Shown here: piece after piece, positions 52,501 through 62,200 of the stretch
Layout of the letters: each line of letters begins with the position of its first letter
How positions within the stretch are numbered: the stretch's first letter is position 1
Assembly (NCBI GenBank): GCA_038502055.1
Contig: JAXRKN010000037.1
Span: 2,728,001 to 2,792,000 of the forward strand
Direction: 5' to 3'
Source: Tanytarsus gracilentus
Taxonomy: Eukaryota; Arthropoda; Insecta; Diptera; Chironomidae
DNA: 64,000 bases
The notes under the pieces: model-generated
Databases searched by the model: none
What the model was told of the DNA's origin: nothing
Seen by the model: the letters and a program-made list of their open reading frames with translations, nothing else
Position numbers and translations under genes: made by a program

Positions 52501-53590
52501 CTCTGAAATCACAATATTACGTACTCGTCGAAAGGGCCGAGAACGCTTCGGTAGATTATCGTCGTTGCCAGCAGCAGTTGGTGGTGGTGAACTGGCACGC
52601 ATTGTTTTAGAGATTTCCAGAGTGTCCTCAGTAACGGGCGGAAGATCTGCCTTTTCACGATATTCATCTAAAATTTTAATATTATTAGCTACAATAATTG
52701 TATTCATTATTTACTCACTTTTAAGCTTTTTCAGAGTATCAGTACCGCCCAAACTAACAAGCGATACTTTCCACAGTAGCAAAAGAACCTTCTTCATGGG
52801 AAAGTGCGGTGCTGATCCGCTACAGAACCTTGTAATCATACTAAGCAGTTTAACTGCCAACAACTCATCTCCCATTGGCTGCGCAATCTCTTGAATAAAT
52901 GCCTCAAGTAATTCTTTATATTCACTATCGATGACTTCCTTTTCCGCCCTCATGACTTCGGTGACGATGTAAAGAAGCGAGAGAATGACACGCAAGTCAG
53001 CCGAATCTGCGAGAGATACAGCTATTTTTCTTATAGCCACACTCGCCGTCGTTGAATTTTCAATTTCGAGATTCAGAAGCTCAATGAAAGCTTGAAAGAC
53101 ACCCAGACGAAAGAGCATCATGACATTATATCGACACAGACTCTGTTGCTCCTCTTCCGATTGAACTTCAACCCAACATCCCTGAGCAAGATAAAGGAGT
53201 GTTCTCGCAGCTTTCATTCTCATACTATTGTCGAGTACTTCGAGCTGATCGATTAGCTTCAAAATGATACTTTCATGCTGCGCTTTATCTAATTGCTGCC
53301 AGAGTGGTTTAAGCTTATACATTTCCATCTGATCCTCAAATGCTTTGACATTTTGTTGAAACTCTGGATGCTCAGTGTAGCTATACAGCTCGGCAATTTC
53401 ATTTAAATGACTGTCAGCATCGGCATAAGTGAATTCTAAATCCGTGAGCTCATTCGCTCCATTTGCTGACTAAAAAGGACATTAATAGATTTAGATAATT
53501 GAATAAAGGAGATTATTTCATACGTACATCAAAGCCACCTTCATTGTCGAAGAAATCAGTTAGTCGACTGTTTATTGAGAGTCCGTCCAT
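49536..53590 (-). CDS. Strip: Striatin-interacting protein (STRIP/FAM40), complete, 865 aa
   Basis: Core scaffold of the STRIPAK phosphatase-kinase complex, which restrains Hippo signalling and acts in endosome and axon transport in Drosophila. Exons in transcript order: 53590-53528, 53469-52719, 52667-52525, 51288-50926, 50866-50794, 50740-49536; all junctions are GT-AG and the frame is continuous. The start MDGLSINSRL follows from the first exon. The N-terminal N1221-type domain is recognised by EIAELYSYTEHPEFQ, VKAFEDQMEMYKL and SGSAPHFPMKKVLLLLWKV, all close to fly Strip. A Ser/Pro-rich linker leads to LMKQSSLDE and then the C-terminal DUF3402-type region ending NYETWLKEEV plus a short tail. 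Length is near that of fly Strip. It is divergent with the PTGES2-like gene. Confidence 0.95.
51289..52524 (-). other. Large third intron of Strip
   Basis: A 1.24-kb intron, far longer than the other introns of this gene (45-200 bp). It contains a purine-rich GAGAGAGAGAAAG patch near 52128-52141 and no recognisable exon or RNA gene. Its size suggests regulatory content, but no element can be named. Confidence 0.6.
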
Positions 53591-54065
53591 TTTATGCTTT
53601 AATTATTTTTGTTTTTCAATATCAATATTTAAATACACTCGATTGATGATTTTACTTGGAAAATGGAAAGATATTTATGCATGATAATTTTAAGATTAGA
53701 ATTTTTGTTTTGATTTTCTAATTGTTTACAAATAAAATTCGCTTGTGTAGGTGTTTCCGTGTCGTACACAACTCACCAATACTTACACAAGCGAAAAAAT
53801 TTCGAATGAATGATTTTCACCAAAAAATTAAGGTGATTATTCATGATTCTGTTTGCTGCGTTCATGTCAATCATGTCCTATACTCACTTCGGAATCGTTT
53901 AAAAGGTCCATAGTTAATTTAAAATGACTTTAAACATGTGAAAATTAAAATATTTTAAATTTGATATTTCAATGGAAATTTTTTGCAAACACCTCTGGCG
54001 AGAAATTTGCGAACTAAAATTTTTAGTTTCTAATCCCTCGTGAAAAAAAGAGAAAAACATTAAAG
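53591..54065. promoter_or_regulatory. Shared divergent promoter region Strip / PTGES2-like
   Basis: Only 475 bp separate the two start codons, which face away from each other, so both promoters and 5' UTRs must lie here. The region contains a hairpin-forming inverted repeat (separate entry). No clear TATA box was identified for either gene. Co-regulation is inference from geometry. Confidence 0.5.
53738..53795 (+). ncRNA. 58-nt hairpin of pre-miRNA size (candidate)
   Basis: The left arm TTCGCTTGTGTAGGTGTT (53738-53755) and the right arm AATACTTACACAAGCGAA (53778-53795) pair over 18 positions with no mismatch if two G-U pairs are allowed on the plus strand; the outer 12 are perfect Watson-Crick. 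The loop is 22 nt. Size and geometry resemble a compact insect pre-miRNA, but pairing stops abruptly outside the stem, which a Drosha substrate would normally extend. It could instead be a regulatory palindrome or a tiny foldback element. I do not recognise a known miRNA seed. Confidence 0.3.
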
Positions 54066-55310
54066 ATGTCAATTTTAAGGCCGGCATTCACCACGATTTT
54101 TTCACGCAACTTACCACGCTACAATGTTCTACAGCCGAGAAATATTAATATTGCACGTCAATATGCGACAAAAATCGAGCCCGTCAAGAAGAAAAGTTCA
54201 ACCATGAAACTTCTGATGGTTGGAGTGAGTAATTTTCATTAAAATTTACATAATTTCTAATAAATCACCTTGCAGACGGTGATTGGAGGCGGTGTCGGCG
54301 GCACATATGCAATGTACAATAATATTGGCAAGAAAAAGGCACTTCCCCAAGAGCTGGAAGCGCATGTCATCGATGCAATGCCTGATGTTCCGATCATGAG
54401 AAAAATTATAAATCCCAACGATAAGAGTGGCCTCGAAATTACTCTCTTTCAATTTCAAACGTGTCCATTTTGCTGTAAAGTGAGAGCTTTCTTAGACTAC
54501 AGTGGACTAAGCTATAGTGTCGTAGAAGTGGATGCGGTTCTTCGTCAATCGATCAAGTGGTCAAAACACTCAAAGAAAGTCCCTACAGTACTGGTAAAAT
54601 CAAAAGATGGAAAGTACGTGCAACTTAATGACTCGAGCGTGATCATTTCGGCGCTGGCAAGCATGCTTTTTGATCCACAAATGAATGACATTAAGGATGT
54701 AGTGAAGTACTATCCGGTAACTGAATTCACCGATGTCTATGGAACAATTCACGATATCGCCAACAAATATTTCCTTATGATCCAAGACAAGAAACCAAAG
54801 GAGAGTAAAGAGTTCTTTGAAGAGGAACGTAAATGGCGAAACTGGGCCGATAACCATCTCGTTCACTTGATCTCACCAAATGTCTATAGAACTTACTCGG
54901 AGGCTCAAGAGACATTCGAGTGGTTCTCTGAAGTCGGTCAGTGGTCACAATATTTTCCGCAATGGGAGCGTAATTTAATGGTGCACGTGGGTACGTTTGC
55001 AATGTGGCTCATTAGCAAACGACTTGTGAAGAAGCATCAATTGGGCGACGACGTACGATCACATTTGTATGACGCGTGTGATAAGTGGATGGGTGCATTA
55101 GAAACGAAAAAAACTAAATTTATGGGCGGCAGCAAGGAACCAAATTTATCAGATCTAGCAGTTTTCGGTGTGCTGTGTAGCATGGAAGGATGTCAAGCGT
55201 TTAAAGATTGTCTCGAGAACACACGCATAGGTGAATGGTTCTATGAGGTTAAAGCTAAAGTTGAGTCAAATCGAGGGTTCAGAAAACCAGTTAATCTTTA
55301 TGCTATGTAA
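54066..55310 (+). CDS. Prostaglandin E synthase 2-like protein, complete, 397 aa
   Basis: Orthologue of PTGES2 (Drosophila Su(P)), a membrane-associated glutaredoxin/GST-fold protein reported to isomerise PGH2 to PGE2 and to bind haem; its role in insects is less clear. Two exons (54066-54224, 54276-55310) with a GT-AG intron. The N-terminus is Arg-rich and mitochondrial-like, followed by a Gly-rich hydrophobic segment (about 47-70). A thioredoxin-type CPFC motif lies at about 116-119 in ITLFQFQTCPFCCKVRAFLD. The KVPTVL segment follows, with cis-Pro typical of the fold. A helical GST-like C-terminal domain (residues about 220-390) ends GFRKPVNLYAM. The length suits the family. It is head-to-head with Strip and converges on the aldo-keto reductase, 88 bp between stops. 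Confidence 0.93.
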
Positions 55311-55398
55311 GAACTTAATTAAAAGTAGTTAAAGTTTCAAAAAAAAATATTGAATATATATTGTTCACATTTCTCTCACGATATAATGCAAAATTTGA

Positions 55399-56479
55399 TT
55401 AGAATTCAATGTTGAACATGAAGTACTTGTGTTTGGTGCAGAGTGAGAATGGAACTGATCGTTGACCAGTATGGAAAGTGTCCATTAACTCCACCTCCTC
55501 GGCATTGAGCTCAAAGTCAAAGATGTTAATGTTTTCTTTGATGCGGTTCTCGTTTGATGATTTTGGAATTGGAATGACACCGAGTTGAACGAGATAGCGT
55601 AAAACAATTTGAGCAGGCGATTTTCCATATTTCTCACCTAACTTCTTGACACGCTCATCTAAGAGAGCTGGTTTAGGTAAATTTGAATCATTGGCATAGC
55701 TGTGTGGACGAGTCAGTGGCGAATAAGCGGTGACTGTGATGTCACGTTCCTTACAAAATGCTGTGAGCTTCTTTTGATTTAACGTAGCGCTGCACTCGAC
55801 TTGATTGGTCACCGGCTTGATACGGCAATTCTCAAGAATTCTTGTAATTTGCTCGCTGTTGAAGTTGCTTACGCCAATGCTCTTTGTTAAGCCCAAATCA
55901 ACAAGTTTCTCCATCTCCTTCCACGTGTCGAGATAATCAACATCGGAAAATGACAATTTACCATCCTTATCTTTAGGAAGAAGATCTTCGGGCTCACGGT
56001 ATTCGTATCCAATTGGCGTATGAATTAAGTATAAATCGACATAGTCGAGACCGAAGTTCTCTAAGCTCTTTCTAATGGCCATTTCAACATGTTCAGCAGC
56101 ATGATGAGTGCACCACAATTTTGTCGTGAGAAAGATTTGATCTCGAGTCAATTTTCCCGATGCGATAACTGTATTAGTTTAGTGATGTGATAAGATAATT
56201 AATTAATCGAGAATTTTCTAAAACTCATTGATTTACCATCATTAATAGCTCTTCCGATTTCTTTTTCGTTCCCGTAAAAGTAAGCGGTGTCAATGTGACG
56301 ATAGCCATTTTCGAGAGCTATCTTAGTGGCTGTGTAGCCATCAAATTCCGTGCTCTAATTTAATTAATTAATTTTATTATTTTACTCTAAAAAATCCAGC
56401 TGAAACTTACCAGATAAGTTCCTAATCCGAAAATTGGCATATCTAGGCCATTGTTGAGCTTAACAGTTGGTGCTGTCAT
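55399..56479 (-). CDS. Aldo-keto reductase (AKR1/AKR2-like), complete, 318 aa
   Basis: NADPH-dependent cytosolic oxidoreductase of the (beta/alpha)8 AKR family, reducing aldehydes and ketones; the substrate cannot be told from sequence. Exons in transcript order: 56479-56411, 56354-56237, 56168-55399, with GT-AG introns and continuous frame. The catalytic tetrad is visible: Asp45 and Tyr50 in GYRHIDTAYFYGNE, Lys79 in TTKLW, His112 in LYLIHTP (Thr replaces the usual Trp after His, as in many insect members). Signature IGVSNFN and the coenzyme motif IPKSSNENRIKEN are intact. The 318-residue length is typical. It is divergent with the proteasome beta6 gene, leaving 194 bp between start codons. 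Confidence 0.95.
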
Positions 56480-56673
56480 GATGTACTTTTTTAATTAAAG
56501 CAATTAGCTGCAAAATTTTTAAGGTGTTAAAGTCTTCCCTCGAAAATTGAAAATCTCAAAATACTCAGTAACGTCCCCTCGATAATTTCCAAAAAGGGGA
56601 ATAGCAAGATTTTCATTTTTGAACAAACACAAAATTAAAAAATATTAAATTTATCAAGAAATAAGCATCCAAC
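56480..56673. promoter_or_regulatory. Shared divergent promoter region AKR / proteasome beta6
   Basis: The two start codons face away from each other with 194 bp between them. Both promoters and 5' UTRs therefore overlap or abut. No obvious TATA box or named element was seen. Confidence 0.5.
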
Positions 56674-57441
56674 ATGATCGGAGTCAATCAATTTCCCGAA
56701 TATCAAGTGCCCGGCGCCGTTCAACATAACTGGAGTCCTTATGAGTACAATGGAGGGTGAGAAAAAAGAGAAATTTCTATAACCTTAACAATGATGACAA
56801 ACAAAAATTTTTTTTTGTGCAATTTCAGATCAATTGTCGCTGTCGCTGGCGATGATTTTGCCGTTATTGGAGCGGATACACGCTTAAGTGCGGGATACAA
56901 TATCTTTTCGAGAGAGCATTCAAAGATATTTACTCTCACTCCAAAGGCGGTGCTCGCTTCGTGCGGTAATTGGTGTGATTCCGATACCTTGACGAGTATT
57001 CTTCAGGCTCGAGTTACACAATATTCAGACACTCATGAGAATCGTGAAATTAGCTTGAATGCAATCGCTCAATTGCTCTCGACAATGATGTACGGTCGTC
57101 GATTCTTCCCATACTATGTCTCAAATGTTCTCGCTGGAATTTACGAAGGAAAGGGCTATGTCTACTCGTACGATCCAATTGGACATTGTGAGCGTCACAC
57201 TTACCGCGCTGGTGGATCGTCTTCAGCTCTCTTGCAGCCAATTTTGGACAATCAAGTTGGTCTCAAGAATATGCAAACAAAGCCTGATGTTCCGTTGACT
57301 GTTCAACGAGCCGTCGATTTGATCACAGACACATTTATCTCTGCCGCTGAACGTGATATTTATACAGGTGATGGAATTAAAATTTCAATCATCACTGCGA
57401 ATGGTGTCGAGGAACGTAAAATTCCATTGCGAAAGGATTAA
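56674..57441 (+). CDS. Prosbeta6: 20S proteasome subunit beta6 (PSMB1), complete, 231 aa
   Basis: Structural, non-catalytic beta-ring subunit of the 20S proteasome core (human PSMB1). Two exons (56674-56756, 56829-57441) split a Gly codon at EYNGG/SIVAVAG. Diagnostic stretches are VAVAGDDFAVIGADTRLS, MMYGRRFFPYYVSNVLAG, YVYSYDPIGHCE, YRAGGSSSALLQPILDNQ and FISAAERDIYTGD, all nearly as in fly Prosbeta6. It lacks the N-terminal catalytic Thr of beta1, beta2 and beta5. Length is close to the usual 235-240. It is convergent with MBF1 and divergent from the aldo-keto reductase. Confidence 0.96.
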
Positions 57442-57484
57442 ACGTTTTTTTTTGCATCTTATAAGAAATCTTTTTAAAAGGGAT

Positions 57485-57490
57485 AATAAA
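57485..57490 (+). terminator. Poly(A) signal of proteasome beta6
   Basis: AATAAA 43 bp after the stop codon, in a normal position. Confidence 0.6.
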
Positions 57491-57909
57491 AATCTCCAGA
57501 AAATACTTTTTAATGGTTTATTTTATTAATCCATCTAATATCTCTCCTGTATAGACATTATTTTGAATTTTAACACAAAAATTTCCTTTACACGAATTTG
57601 CAATTTGCAAGATTTTTTTTGTGGATGCTCTACTTAAAATTTGAGAAATGAAAAAGTATCAAAAACAAATCGTCCAGCATTTAAGTTGTATGAAGAACGA
57701 ACACGAGACATCGAATTAAGGACAATAAATCCGGAATTCAAAAGTGATTAAATGCTGGGAAATGTGCTTAGCTCAAGCAATTAAAAGATATACACGAAAA
57801 TCGTGACAAGACGAGTGTGTTCACGTTTAGATGAAGTGTTTTTATGATCATGAACGATAAGACGAAGAAATTGTTTCTGCATTTAATTTTAGCCTCCCAG
57901 ACAGCAGCC
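57491..57909. other. Convergent 3' region between beta6 and MBF1
   Basis: About 420 bp holding the 3' ends of two convergent genes. No further coding frame was recognised. The MBF1 poly(A) signal is not obvious; a minus-strand AATAAA near 57518-57526 would give a long 3' UTR approaching the beta6 end. Confidence 0.5.
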
Positions 57910-58544
57910 TTATTTTTTAGCGCTAGGAGGCGCTAAGGGCTGTCCAATGTCCTTGCCACGTAGCTTCATACCAAGTGCTCGCTCCATTTTGCCGAGAATG
58001 ATGTTATTTGGAATGCCACGACCCGCTTCGTAGTCGTTGACAATTTGCGGTTTCTCATTGATCTTCGTCGCGAGGTCCTTTTGCGATAAGCCTTTCGCTT
58101 GACGTCCTTGCTGGATGTAACGGGCGACATTAGTATCAATCGCCTTATGTTTCAATTCTTCAGTCTCACGGTCCAATTTAGAGCTATTTGCTGTCGGTAC
58201 ATGTTGCTTGTTGGTTCCAGCGTTGACTGTAAAGGAAATGGAAATTGTAATTTTTCGAAAGATCCAGAAATTTAGTATTTACACATGAATGATTTCAAAT
58301 GTGATGAAATATCTTAAAATAAATGAAGGACTTACACTTTTGATGAGTCTCAACGTCCAAGCCTTGTCGTCCTATAATCAATTGATTGCAAATTAGGCAA
58401 ATGTGTTGGCCATTTTAATAAGAACAAAAAGAGTAAAAAAATAACAAAATACTCACGAGCTTGATTTATTGCCGATTCAGTTTTCATTTGAGCCGACTTT
58501 AACGGCTTCTTCTTTAAAACAGTGACAGTATCCCAATCAGACAT
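57910..58544 (-). CDS. mbf1: Multiprotein bridging factor 1 (EDF1), complete, 146 aa
   Basis: Conserved transcriptional coactivator that bridges TBP and bZIP or nuclear-receptor factors, also linked to ribosome-collision surveillance. Exons in transcript order: 58544-58457, 58371-58336, 58226-57910, with GT-AG introns; the middle exon is only 36 bp. The N-terminal MBF1 domain starts MSDWDTVTVLKKK and includes NAGTNKQHV and SKLDRETEEL. The C-terminal Cro/XRE helix-turn-helix follows (IQQGRQAKGLSQKDLATKIN, then VNDYEAGRGIPNN and GKMERALGMKLRGKDIG). Length matches the family. It is head-to-head with the Abl first exon (588 bp between start codons). Confidence 0.97.
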
Positions 58545-59132
58545 CTTTAAAATGTTGTTTTTGATTTAATTGCAGGGAAATTCGGAAAAGTGTTGAAAAG
58601 TTTTGAAAAATTTCTTCTTTTTCTCTTTTTTTATATATCGAAGGGTAGACAACTGAGATTTTAAATGAGGGGGAAAAATGAAGAGAGAAAAATTCAAGAG
58701 AGAAATTAAATTTGAGAGAGAATAAAAATGAAAAAAAAATTCAGTCGAGAAATAACAGTCGGGCAAATGAGCAAAAGAGGATTTTAAAAATATTTTTGCT
58801 CGGGTAAAAAAGTAGTAAAACTCTTAAAAATAAGCAAAATCAATTTGCAAGAGTTGGCTCGAGTGCTGTGATTAAAATCTAGAGTTTTGAAGAAGGAAAA
58901 TTTAACTCGGGAAAAAAGTCAAAGGAATTTTTTGTGAAAGTAAAAAAATATGAAAGAAAAAAAGATGAAAATTCTTGAAAAAAAGGCGATAAAGTTGTAA
59001 TAATGTGAAATAAAAATAGAGAAAAAAATAATTAGAATAATTTGTGACCACAAAAAGGTGAAATTTGTGCAACATACACACAAAAAAGTGATTTTTAGGT
59101 GTGTAAGGGTAATAAAAAAAAAAGTTTATGTG
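58545..59132. promoter_or_regulatory. Shared divergent promoter region MBF1 / Abl
   Basis: A 588-bp purine-rich interval (plus strand) between outward-facing start codons. It ends in the Abl leader, where ATGTGATG places a start-stop ATG-TGA directly over the Abl start (59128-59135). No TATA box is evident. Confidence 0.5.
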
Positions 59133-59277
59133 ATGGGCAATCAACAATCGGTTAAATCGGAGTCCAAGCCAATACCAAATCTTTCGACAGTTCCAACATC
59201 AATTCGCTCAAGTCGAAAGCCAAGAGTTCCAAAAGACCCGAGAACGCTAGGATCCAATATTTTTACGGAGCACAGTG
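59133..59277 (+). CDS. Abl: Abl tyrosine kinase, first coding exon (N-terminal 48 aa)
   Basis: Partial gene: only the first coding exon is inside the window. It encodes MGNQQS at the N-terminus, fitting an N-myristoylation site (Gly2, Ser6), as in fly Abl and mammalian ABL isoform 1b. After a Ser/Pro/Arg-rich stretch it ends LGSNIFTEHS, which matches the fly Abl GLNIFTEHN segment preceding the SH3 domain. A strong donor GTGAGT begins at 59278, splitting a codon in phase 1; a GA-starting next exon would give the expected Glu. SH3, SH2 and kinase exons must lie beyond 64000. Assignment rests on this short match and the myristoylation motif. Codon reading upstream is open but has no ATG in frame. 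Confidence 0.72.
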
Positions 59278-62200
59278 GTGAGTTCACATATTTTTTTTTG
59301 TATCGAGTTTGTGCAAGCTTCAACAGGACTCAAATGGAAGACACAAACGGGAGAGAAAGAAAAAAGAAAAAAAAATATATATATAAAGAAGAATCGTTAT
59401 GCTTCATTTTTTTCGTCGTCTCCATTGCAATCACAATTATGAATGCGTAAAGAATTTCATTCTCCACTGCTACCTTTCTTAAAGAACAAAAAAAAATTGC
59501 GTTTTTGATCAAGTGTAAAATTTTGTAAGATACCTGTCCATTGTCGATTATCACGTTTCTTCATAGGAAAAAAAAATATTTATGACTCATAAAACTACAT
59601 AAGTTCATGATTAATCCCACCTTCATGAAGGCATGACGAGGGATAGAATTAAGGATTGCCATTATTATAATGCAAATAAAAACACACAACACTTTTAAGA
59701 AGGTCATTAAAAATTCCTCCTTAAAAAATCTACAAATCCATAAGAGAAATTGAAAAATTCACTCTCCGGCTTTTTTCTCCTCCATCTCGTATCCACGATA
59801 AAATTAGTTTCGAACAATTATCCATCATTCCGCTGTGCATCAAAATTCTCTCTCGTATCCCGTAGTGTAACTGACAATGCCCAAAAATAGCAAAAATTAC
59901 ACATCTTACTCTTTTATAAATAATTTCGAGCCTGCGATGTGTGAGATGAGGGATGAGATTAATTGATTTTCATTTCAATGTTAGCTAGCATGAGTGCAAT
60001 ACTGCATCAGACACACATATATACAAATGTACATTATTTAGTTCTTTGTGCAATAATAAAAATAACTTTTTCAACTCGCGCCGTTAGTTAATGGAGATAA
60101 CAATTCATTCTTCAATTAGTTTCCCATCGTCATTCACATATATGTGTGTGTATGTGCTTGCATTATATGCTGATTATTACTTTAAAAAATTGAAATTTTC
60201 TATAATGGCGAGAAGAAAGAAATTTACGACTACTTGACGGCTCGCTCTTATCGCTATTACTGTAATTTCTGATACTATTTTTCACACACAGATTGTCTCA
60301 TAACATCATCGTCATTTGACCGAGATTGCCAGATAAAATAATTACCCTATTTTTTCATAATTTTATAATTCATTTATTTTTTGACACGTTTGCATGTCGA
60401 GCACCCAATTAAAGTATGTGTATAGGAGGAATTGAGCGAGTGCAAAAAAAAATTATATTCACACAAGGTCACAGCTCAATAAACATCTCAATATTGTGAG
60501 AATCAGTGGCCTGAATTAAAGACAAGCATTTTATAGCTCATGTTGAGAACAAAATGTTGAGTGCAAAAAAAGAAGAAGAGCGGAGGAAACTAATTAAAAT
60601 CATCAAAGAATCGTAAACATCGTTTTAAACCATGTCGATTAATCAATCAAGTAAGAAGAAGGCATTATAAGTGCTTACTGCAAAAGGAAATGAATTTGCA
60701 ATTTTTCCTTACATTATTTTGCAACAAGCTGTCGAGTTTTTTTGTGCATGCTTCAAATTCTTTTTTACATAGCTCAAAAAAAATTGTTCTCATGTACGCA
60801 ACGTTGCCAGATTTGATCGCTCGTTCTCCCTTATCATCGCAGCCATATGCATCCTATGAATAGTCGTGTCGGTATCAAGATGAAGTAAATGAAGGGTCTC
60901 AAGAGTGTACACACAGCACACAAAACAATGATTCATCGGAAAAGAGAGAGAAGAAAAGAAAAATATTTATTTAAATGAGTGTGTTTTACGAAAAAAATCA
61001 AATGACATTTTCAAATGTCCGAAAGAGATATCAAAAACTATATAATCTAAAAAAATATATATCTTGAAAGCTCCGTCCGTGAATCACTGAAAATTGCGTT
61101 AATTGATATTTCAATTTCCATGATTTACAGTTTTGAGCTCTGATGACGATGTTATCACATTAATATTGCGATAACACACTCGACTCGCATTAACTTTCGA
61201 TTTCATGTTTTTCCATTTTTTACGCTTCGTTAACAATTCACATTTCACTGATACTGATAGTAAAAACTAAGCTGATTGCAAAACATTATCGAAATTGGAC
61301 ATGCAACTAAAAATAGACGTGCTGCGATGTGGCAACATTGCATCTTTTTTGTATGACTGCAGTAATGCTGATAATTTAAATTAATGAACGAGTCGAGTCT
61401 AGAGGCGCGAGTGTATATTAAAAGAAAGCCGTTTATATGGACGCGAAGCACCATCAGAGCTATAAAAAAATTAAGTGAAATAAATAGAAATAATAAATTC
61501 TCATCGACTGCATTTATATGTGCTGAGGAAACACATCTTAAAAATTGCCATAAATTTAAATTGACCGAGAAAGTGCAGAAAGGAATGTGCATTATAATTT
61601 GAGGATTAATCGAAGAATTATTAATAGCACTTATGACCGTTTCTTTAAGCACGTCTTTAAGACAATGGTAATTTTATGGCCTCTAAGCTTGAATACAAAA
61701 AAAAATCTCATGCACAGATGTATGCGGAGATGTGGTGTGTGATCATTTGTTTTAACTTAATATGCATCAACAATTTATTCCACTTTAAACCCGTTAAATT
61801 CGCTTGATTTCTATTGCAATTGCCATTGAACTTGAGTGCGCTTGAATTTATTAGCAATTGAAGTTTATAATAGCAAATTATACAATGCGAGCAGCTAATT
61901 CAGGAAGCCTACTTTCCTCTAATTTCCTTTCCTTCTACATCGAGCCGCGATAAGGTAAAGAGAGATATAAATTCATGTCAGGATTGTGCGATAAGTATCG
62001 GAATGTTATATAATTTTTGTAACTGTAAATTCGCAACATGACATGCATCGATGACTTTCGAACAAAATGAAAGCGAAGCGAATTTTTATCTCTCCACTGT
62101 TTGTCTACGTCGCCTCGCCACATTTTCACACTTTGTGGCACAACTAATTGCACTTAGATGCGCGAGTGAAATGCTGCCATAGCGGTGTGTTTTTGTTTAT

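Noticed and set aside
52451..52894. 147-codon plus-strand ORF
   Set aside because: It is the antisense shadow of Strip exons 2 and 3.
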